Positions 7,223 to 11,513 of a stretch of DNA of 11,513 nucleotides are shown piece after piece (within the stretch, counting starts at the first letter, position 1; every line of letters begins with the position of its first letter). Position numbers and translations under genes: made by a program. The stretch comes from VMCP01 sp965655465. GTDB lineage: Bacteria; Bacteroidota; Bacteroidia; NS11-12g; UBA955. The stretch covers positions 1-11,513 of the forward strand of contig CBFHGY010000071.1 in assembly GCA_965655465.1 (NCBI GenBank), in the 5' to 3' direction. The notes beneath the pieces were generated by a model, which did no database searches, was not told where the DNA came from, and saw only the letters and a program-made list of their open reading frames with translations.

Positions 7223-8071
7223 ATGCTTCGATACCGTTTGGGCGTTCCCACCGCGTGTGAACGTAATAAATTCATGACAGGTAGTATCTGTACTGGAACC
7301 GTAATCTACAAATATTCTCTGAGTTGCATCGATATGCTGAATATCCACCCTTCCTTTAACGATACCCCATTTGCAGGCATTCACGAAATACAAAGAATCT
7401 TTGATCGTACCATTATAAAATCGACCTTGTCGATTTCGTGCATACGAAGTTCCCCATACTGACCACCAGTCATCTTGAGTCGTTTGAGTGCTTTCCCCGC
7501 GCACTTTAACGCGAACATATTCGTTTGTCCATTCAAAATTATAGGCGGGTTCCAATAAAGTAATATTGGATTCAACCCCCCAAAGAGTATGATTAAATTC
7601 GTCTAAACCCCAGTTCAAGACCTTAATTGTACCTGTAAAATTCCAATCATTTAATCCAAAACCGGTATTCAAGGTAATGATCATTTCTGATCCGGGTGTG
7701 TTCAAGTCGCCGTACCAAACCGCCTGCATCGTGCCTTTTCTCCTAACTCCATCATAAATCTCATTATAATCTGGGGTATAATTAAAGTTTAGCGTGTGTT
7801 TGCGTTCAATGGCATCGTAATCATATTGGATTTCTCCTGCATTACTCAATACGTAACTCGGATCCAAGACATTAATTTGAGCATCTTCCACCAAACGCAG
7901 AATTTTACCACAATGTACATCTGGAAAATAATTGTCCCCTACCGAATTCTCTAAGGTTTGTGGGTACAAATGACAGCTAGAAATCCATGTAAGCCCCAAA
8001 CATAAAGTTAAGGCAGAAATAAGTGTAAAAGCAGATTTAGGCAATCGAATCAGTCGGGATTTAAGGTTCAT
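7202..8071 (-). CDS. Putative lipoprotein, Bacteroidota-specific, unknown function
   Basis: A 289-residue protein. It has a basic N-terminus (KSRLIRLPK), a hydrophobic segment and a lipobox ISSC with Cys33, so it is probably a lipidated envelope protein. The rest is beta-rich, with many aromatic residues and Thr. Two-thirds of the way along there is a WTNEYVRVKVRGE-type strand. The C-terminal block CKWGIVKGRVDI…VDYGSSTDTTCHEFITF resembles a recurring pattern in Bacteroidota lipoproteins, VDYGDGTCDNKAT-type (from memory); here Cys replaces the usual spacing and the motif is diverged. There is no enzymatic signature. It lies 36 bp downstream of the membrane-protein gene on the same strand but has its own candidate promoter. 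Its 3' end overlaps the WG-repeat gene by 21 bp. Function is not recognised. Confidence 0.8.
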   Translation of the reverse strand: MNLKSRLIRLPKSAFTLISALTLCLGLTWISSCHLYPQTLENSVGDNYFPDVHCGKILRLVEDAQINVLDPSYVLSNAGEIQYDYDAIERKHTLNFNYTPDYNEIYDGVRRKGTMQAVWYGDLNTPGSEMIITLNTGFGLNDWNFTGTIKVLNWGLDEFNHTLWGVESNITLLEPAYNFEWTNEYVRVKVRGESTQTTQDDWWSVWGTSYARNRQGRFYNGTIKDSLYFVNACKWGIVKGRVDIQHIDATQRIFVDYGSSTDTTCHEFITFTRGGNAQTVSKHLDGLAK

Positions 8072-8090
8072 TTCGGTACAAAATTCCTTA

Positions 8091-8124
8091 CAAAAGTACG
8101 CAAACGACTACTTTTTATTCCAAA
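8091..8124 (-). promoter_or_regulatory. Candidate promoter of the lipoprotein gene
   Basis: Minus-strand TTTG (8124-8121), a 22-nt spacer and TACTTTTG (8098-8091) match the Bacteroidota -33/-7 pattern. The -33 element lies inside the 3' end of the upstream membrane-protein gene. The -7 box ends 19 nt before the ATG at 8071. The lipoprotein may therefore be transcribed on its own as well as by read-through. Confidence 0.45.
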
Positions 8125-8653
8125 ACCATGCATTTAATGCACCAATTATTGCGAAAGGAATCAAGGCATCCAAAAAACTTGCCATTAAATCAAAGGTAGG
8201 ATACCATATATGATTGGTATAACTGTAGTAGAAAAAACCAAATATTCCTATTCCAAGAACCCAACCCATTGATTTCAAAAGGCTCTGTGGACCTATGGCA
8301 TTCAACAATAAAATTAGAAACAAACCACCAATCCAATCCACTAAAAATCCTCGAAGCATATTCATACCCATACTCATTTCATGGGCATTATAATAGGTCA
8401 CAAACATCCACGGTTTGCCCATGTAGGAACTCCAAATTTTCTGTGCTTCTTCTGTAGGAATTTCAGGAGAAACGGATGGAATCAGATAGCGACCGTCTTG
8501 TAATTGAAGTCCATTCAACAATTGCTGAATGGTGTCTTGTTTAGGCGTATATTTTTGGGCGGTGCCGTGAAAATTACCCGCAGCCCAAGAAACAAACTGC
8601 CATACAAATAATACAATACCAATAGTTAAAGAGGGGAAGAACCATTTTTTCAT
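8108..8653 (-). CDS. Four-helix membrane protein of unknown function (181 aa)
   Basis: Not recognised. Residues 5-25 are a first membrane helix or uncleaved signal. Residues about 26-98 form a hydrophilic, probably periplasmic, domain with SPEIPTEEAQKIWSSYMGK (62-80) and a Met-rich AHEMSMGMNML (90-100). Three more hydrophobic helices follow at about 103-119, 128-146 and 158-177. The end is basic (WNKK). I chose the ATG at 8653 (MKKWFF…), typical of an exported or inserted protein. An in-frame TTG at 8686 would add eleven residues without signal character. Upstream, AAGATTTG (8681-8674) is a one-mismatch -7 box, with no good -33. The gene is followed 36 bp later by the lipoprotein gene on the same strand, so the two may act together. 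The Met/His cluster could bind metal, which is speculation. Confidence 0.75.
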   Translation of the reverse strand: MKKWFFPSLTIGIVLFVWQFVSWAAGNFHGTAQKYTPKQDTIQQLLNGLQLQDGRYLIPSVSPEIPTEEAQKIWSSYMGKPWMFVTYYNAHEMSMGMNMLRGFLVDWIGGLFLILLLNAIGPQSLLKSMGWVLGIGIFGFFYYSYTNHIWYPTFDLMASFLDALIPFAIIGALNAWFWNKK

Positions 8654-8751
8654 AAGGCAATTTACGAAAATTTCAAATCTTTCCAATTCGATGATTTTCG
8701 TTTATCGCAAAAAACCTGATATCTAAACTTATTGTCACAATTACAAAAACA

Positions 8752-8782
8752 TTTGATATTTAAGGTTCATAACCTATTTTTG
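8752..8782 (+). promoter_or_regulatory. Promoter of the GH16 glucanase gene
   Basis: TTTG (8752-8755), a 19-nt spacer and TATTTTTG (8775-8782) form a perfect Bacteroidota -33/-7 pair. The -7 box ends 7 nt before the ATG at 8790, so the mRNA leader should be only a few bases. Confidence 0.65.
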
Positions 8783-8789
8783 GGAATCT

Positions 8790-10376
8790 ATGTTTAACAA
8801 ATACGCTGTTATGTTCCTATCTATAGGATATATGTTCAACTTAAATGCTCAAAATCTTCCTTTAGATTTTGAAAACACCCAACATCAGTTTACCGTTTTC
8901 GGTGGAGTAGAATTCTCCCGAGTAAAAGATCCTTTACGACCAAATAATAATGTAGGTTCCTTTAAAAACACAGCCGGTGGTAATTACGAAGGTGCATTTA
9001 TCGATTTAAAAAGCGGTATAAATCTTGATTCATCTCAAAAAATTATATTTTCCGTATTTCATACCACAAGCGACAGTTTTAGTGTGCAATTCAAACTCGA
9101 ACAAAGCACCAGCGGTCAACCCGATATTTTTGTACAAAAACGTTACAAAACCAGTACCTGGTTAACCGATTCCTTTGACTTTAGCAAAGCTCAAATCGTT
9201 GATGCCCAAACCCAAATAGTGGGTAAAGGCAACTACAAAAGATTCACCCTCTTTTTTGATGCGGGGATATCCAAAGCCGGGCAATATTACCTCGATGATA
9301 TAAAGGGATTTATCCCTTCTGGGGGAAGTCAACAAAACACTGGAGTAACGCATTATGGGAAACTGGTTTGGGCCGATGAATTCGACTATTCAGGAGCGCC
9401 TAAATCCGAGAATTGGCATCATCAAGTTATTGCTCCTAATAACGGTTCCTGGTTTAATGGAGAAATACAACATTATACCGACAAAATAGATAACAGTTAT
9501 GTAAGTGAGGGCAGCATGAAAATCGTCTTAAAAAAAGAGCGCTATACCTTCGAAAATAACACTAAAGAGTATACTTCTGCCCGTTTGAATTCAAAATTTG
9601 CCTTTACATACGGGCGGGTAGATGTACGAGCTAAAATTCCTGCGGGGAACGGAGTATGGCCGGCAATTTGGACCTTGGGAACCAATGTGGGTGAAACCGG
9701 AAACTATTGGGGAAGAGATGCCAATACGGTGGGATGGCCAAAATGCGGAGAAATCGATATCATGGAAAGTTGGGGCCATAATCCCAAATACGTTTCCTCA
9801 GCGGTTCATACCCAGGCGCGTTTCGGCGGAGTGGAAACCGGAGGTACTTTTTTACCCGACCCTTATAATAACTATCATGTATACTCTTTGGTTTGGTCAC
9901 CTGAAAAACTTATGTTTTTTGTAGACAGCGTCGAAATTTACACCTACCAACCCGACCCATTAACGGTTGATAACTGGCCGTTCACGAAAGATCAATATAT
10001 ATTATTGAACGTGGCGGTTTTGCCTCAGGTAGATGCCAGTTTTGATTCTGCTCTTATGGAAATTGATTATGTGCGGGTGTACCAACAAGGCAAGGACAGC
10101 GGTACGTTGAACAGGGGCAATATAAAGACTGAAGAAACGGGTAAAATCTATCCCAATCCGGTAAAAAATAAAATCTTTATTGAGAATATTAATAAGTACG
10201 AGGGTTACGTTATAATGGATATGGGGGGCCGCGTAGTAAAGCGTGGTTTATTACAGGGAACAGATGGCATTGCCGTACAAGAATTGGCAGGGGGCTTATA
10301 TCATTTGCGACTTATGGAGGCATCAAATTCAGACCACGAAGTACGCGAGGTATATTTCCGTGTGATCAAAGAATGA
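8790..10376 (+). CDS. Secreted GH16 endo-beta-glucanase (laminarinase-like) with T9SS tail
   Basis: A 528-residue enzyme predicted to cleave beta-1,3 or mixed beta-1,3/1,4-glucans outside the cell. Residues 1-20 are a signal peptide (LNA|Q). Residues about 22-175 form a beta-sandwich-like domain that looks carbohydrate-binding, starting LPLDFENTQHQF and ending QYYLDDIKGF. The GH16 domain spans about 188-432: KLVWADEFDY, WFNGEIQHYTD, GRVDVRAKIPAGNGVWPAIW, and the active site GEIDIMESWG with nucleophile E321, D323 and acid/base E326. It ends MEIDYVRVYQ. The extra Met in EIDIME is the beta-bulge form typical of laminarinases. Residues about 452-528 are a type A T9SS sorting domain beginning IYPNPVKN, so secretion or surface attachment through T9SS is expected. 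No susC/susD or other glycan genes are adjacent. Family and catalysis are firm; exact substrate is inferred. Confidence 0.93.
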   Translation: MFNKYAVMFLSIGYMFNLNAQNLPLDFENTQHQFTVFGGVEFSRVKDPLRPNNNVGSFKNTAGGNYEGAFIDLKSGINLDSSQKIIFSVFHTTSDSFSVQFKLEQSTSGQPDIFVQKRYKTSTWLTDSFDFSKAQIVDAQTQIVGKGNYKRFTLFFDAGISKAGQYYLDDIKGFIPSGGSQQNTGVTHYGKLVWADEFDYSGAPKSENWHHQVIAPNNGSWFNGEIQHYTDKIDNSYVSEGSMKIVLKKERYTFENNTKEYTSARLNSKFAFTYGRVDVRAKIPAGNGVWPAIWTLGTNVGETGNYWGRDANTVGWPKCGEIDIMESWGHNPKYVSSAVHTQARFGGVETGGTFLPDPYNNYHVYSLVWSPEKLMFFVDSVEIYTYQPDPLTVDNWPFTKDQYILLNVAVLPQVDASFDSALMEIDYVRVYQQGKDSGTLNRGNIKTEETGKIYPNPVKNKIFIENINKYEGYVIMDMGGRVVKRGLLQGTDGIAVQELAGGLYHLRLMEASNSDHEVREVYFRVIKE

Positions 10377-10386
10377 CGTATCTTTG
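10355..10386 (+). promoter_or_regulatory. Promoter of the tRNA-Arg gene
   Basis: TATCTTTG (10379-10386) is a perfect -7 box, with TTTC at 10355-10358 (one mismatch to TTTG) 20 nt upstream. It ends 16 nt before the tRNA. The -33 element lies inside the last codons of the GH16 gene. Confidence 0.5.
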
Positions 10387-10402
10387 CGCGGCCTAAGGCA
10401 AT

Positions 10403-10474
10403 GGTCCCGTAGTAGAATGGATACTACGTGAGTCTCCGGAACTCAAGATCCGCGTTCGATTCGCGGCGGGACCA
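10403..10474 (+). tRNA. tRNA-Arg (anticodon CCG)
   Basis: A full cloverleaf can be drawn. The acceptor stem GGTCCCG/CGGGACC has 7 perfect pairs; the D-stem is GTAG/CTAC; the anticodon stem TGAGT/ACTCA encloses the loop CTCCGGA, giving anticodon CCG (reads CGG, Arg); a 4-nt variable region follows; the T-stem CCGCG/CGCGG encloses TTCGATT. The discriminator is A. The 3' CCA is not encoded and would be added enzymatically. No attachment-site duplication or integrase is visible beside it. Confidence 0.97.
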
Positions 10475-10479
10475 CTTTT

Positions 10480-10550
10480 AAAGTGCTGGCAATCTAGGAG
10501 TTATTGAGAATAAAACTCTTATCAAGCACTTTTTGATTAGTCGTTTTTTT
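10480..10550 (+). terminator. Compound hairpin terminator after tRNA-Arg
   Basis: AAAGTGCT (10480-10487) pairs perfectly with AGCACTTT (10525-10532). The intervening loop can fold an inner stem of GAGTT with AACTC. The outer stem runs into TTTT at 10531-10534, and a second T7 run occurs at 10544-10550. This fits an intrinsic terminator for the tRNA transcript. Confidence 0.6.
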
Positions 10551-10555
10551 CAATT

Positions 10556-10735
10556 TTACTGGGCAGAATCGTTAACTCGCTCCATTTCCCTAATAAGTCG
10601 CCGCTTTGCGCTGAATTCTAATCGAGCTTTTTCACTTTCATAAAAAGGTTGAACTTTTGAAATTCCTCAAGCGTCGGACATTGGTCCTATCTTCGCCAAG
10701 GCGGTTAAAAATTTATTTTCGACAGGTGAGATTTA
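10556..10735 (-). other. Coding-like remnant or dispersed repeat in the tRNA-TonB gap
   Basis: This is most of the 326-bp gene-free gap between 10474 and 10801. One minus-strand frame between stops (10735-10733 and 10558-10556) reads like protein: 21 codons, ISPVENKFLTALAKIGPMSDA, here broken as ISPVENKFLTA then LAKIGPMSDA; a TGA at 10669-10667; then 36 codons including PFYESEKARLEFSAKRRL and IREMERVNDSAQ before TAA. There is no suitable start codon. A plus-strand frame also reads openly (IPQASDIGPIFAKAVKNLF), so orientation is uncertain. It may be the decayed end of a gene or a repeat element carried at several loci. No protein function is claimed. Confidence 0.3.
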
Positions 10736-10788
10736 GAATTGCATTTAAGTAACAGATATTTTGACATTACCTTTAAAATGATTATTTG

Positions 10789-10796
10789 TAAGTTTG
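10789..10796 (+). promoter_or_regulatory. Candidate -7 box of the TonB-C protein gene
   Basis: TAAGTTTG matches TAnnTTTG perfectly and ends 4 nt before the ATG at 10801. The nearest upstream TTTG (10760-10763) is 25 nt away, longer than usual. As for the WG-repeat gene, the mRNA would have almost no leader. Confidence 0.45.
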
Positions 10797-10800
10797 TTAA

Positions 10801-11334
10801 ATGAAAATTCAAATTTTATTGTGCCTTTGTTGTTTTTTTCTTTCAACCGCGAGAGCTCAGGTTTTAGCTACTACAGAAGGTGATAAAACGGTTGTTTTGT
10901 TCGCTGATGGAACCTATAAATATGGTTCTAAGATAAAAACGGATAGCGGCAAAATATTAATACTTTTCTCTGATGGTACTTTTCTCCAACCTTTAAAAAG
11001 TAGTCCATTGAATATTGTTAATTCTAACGATTTTATTGAAGCATCATTTCCCGGTGGCGAAGCTGCATTCCATGATTATGTAGCTAAAGAAGTTCAATAT
11101 CCTGTTAGGTGTAAGGATGAAAGAATAAAGGGTTCGGTTTTATTGAGATATTTAGTTGATAAGTCAGGTCGTATTTCACGAGTGAGCGCCTTAGAGGAGA
11201 CCAAAAGTTGTCCAGAGTTTACCGAAGAAGCTATCCGTATAATAAAACGTTCTCCCCGATGGATACCCGCTCAACAGAATGGCGAGTTTATTGATTCCTG
11301 GCGAGAATCCCCAATTCGATTTAAAGGAAGATAG
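10801..11334 (+). CDS. Exported TonB C-terminal-domain protein (177 aa)
   Basis: Residues 1-19 are a signal peptide (STARA|Q). Two similar short units follow, VVLFADGTYKYG (31-42) and ILILFSDGTFLQ (52-63), a duplicated LFxDGT motif. Residues about 83-175 are a TonB C-terminal domain: FPGGEAAFHDYVAKEVQYP (83-101), GSVLLRYLVDKSGRISRV (111-128), EEAIRIIKRSPRWIPAQQNG (142-161) and PIRF near the end. Classical TonB links the inner-membrane ExbBD motor to outer-membrane receptors. This protein has a cleavable signal instead of a retained anchor, lacks the Pro-rich spanning linker, and has no ExbBD or receptor neighbours. It is therefore probably a free periplasmic or secreted TonB-fold protein, a common Bacteroidota variant, and not a working energy transducer. 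C104 and C137 could form a disulfide. The promoter box lies 4 nt before the start. Confidence 0.85.
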   Translation: MKIQILLCLCCFFLSTARAQVLATTEGDKTVVLFADGTYKYGSKIKTDSGKILILFSDGTFLQPLKSSPLNIVNSNDFIEASFPGGEAAFHDYVAKEVQYPVRCKDERIKGSVLLRYLVDKSGRISRVSALEETKSCPEFTEEAIRIIKRSPRWIPAQQNGEFIDSWRESPIRFKGR

Positions 11335-11407
11335 TACATTTAACATTAGTTAAGTTTTATTCATATCTCACTTTTCCTCCTTTTCTAGGCTTTATCCCCA
11401 TATTAAC

Positions 11408-11513
11408 CTATTCGATTTCGAAACCGGGATGGGAGTATGCAATTATAGACTTGTGGCCAAAAATTTTTAATACCCTCAATATTTCCCGGAGATAGGCACC
11501 TAACGAATCGGGG
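11408..11513 (-). CDS. C-terminal fragment of an unidentified protein (cut by right edge)
   Basis: The minus-strand frame is open from base 11512 to a TAG at 11410-11408 and gives 34 residues: PDSLGAYLREILRVLKIF followed by GHKSIIAYSHPGFEIE. The composition (an amphipathic helix, then a hydrophobic strand ending GFEIE) is protein-like, and the other minus frames at this edge are less so. The remainder lies outside the window, so the family cannot be named. It converges on the TonB-C gene across a 73-bp gap with no clear terminator. Confidence 0.5.
   Translation of the reverse strand, partial: PDSLGAYLREILRVLKIFGHKSIIAYSHPGFEIE

Noticed and set aside
8654..8686. TTG start for the four-helix membrane protein
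   Set aside because: The added residues (MERFEIFVNCL) lack signal character; the ATG at 8653 begins MKKWFF, the expected membrane-insertion start.
10403..10560. tRNA-associated integration site
   Set aside because: I saw no repeated tRNA 3' end, integrase or mobile gene within the window; the downstream repeat is explained by a terminator stem.
1..11513. CRISPR array, IS element, toxin-antitoxin or defence system
   Set aside because: No regularly spaced repeats, transposase motifs, terminal inverted repeats or defence domains were visible on either strand.

Overview
The window looks like chromosomal DNA of a Bacteroidota bacterium, most likely Flavobacteriia or a near relative. The signs are low GC, many predicted secreted proteins cleaved just before a Gln (…A/S|Q), a GH16 glucanase ending in a type IX secretion (T9SS) sorting domain, a WG-repeat protein, a TonB-C domain protein, and promoters of the Bacteroidota type (-33 TTTG, -7 TAnnTTTG) instead of E. 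coli-like boxes. Shine-Dalgarno sequences are weak or absent.

Left part (1-4535): the edge of a surface-polysaccharide region. A polytopic membrane protein, cut by the left edge and possibly a GT-C type glycosyltransferase, converges on a minus-strand pair: a SAM-dependent methyltransferase followed 8 nt later by a GNT-I-like glycosyltransferase. Divergent from this pair is a Wzx/MATE-type flippase. Together they could build and export a lipid-linked glycan, but the substrate cannot be read from the sequence.

Middle (4544-8653): a 57-residue exported protein with a VPVDGG-membrane-basic tail (PID-CTERM-like) sits back to back with an 806-residue secreted WG-repeat protein. The latter runs tail-to-tail, with a 21-bp coding overlap, into a minus-strand lipoprotein. 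Upstream of the lipoprotein on the same strand is an unrecognised four-helix membrane protein.

Right part (8790-11513): a secreted laminarinase-like GH16 enzyme, a tRNA-Arg(CCG) whose promoter begins inside the 3' end of the GH16 gene, a likely terminator, a roughly 180-bp coding-like remnant or repeat, a small TonB-C domain protein, and the last 34 codons of a minus-strand gene cut by the right edge.

I see no mobile element, CRISPR array, rRNA, phage gene or defence system. I found no convincing new multi-gene system. The best leads are the tiny sorting-signal-like protein, the repeated placement of -7 boxes 2-7 nt from start codons (near-leaderless mRNAs), the convergent coding overlaps, and the cryptic element at 10556-10735.
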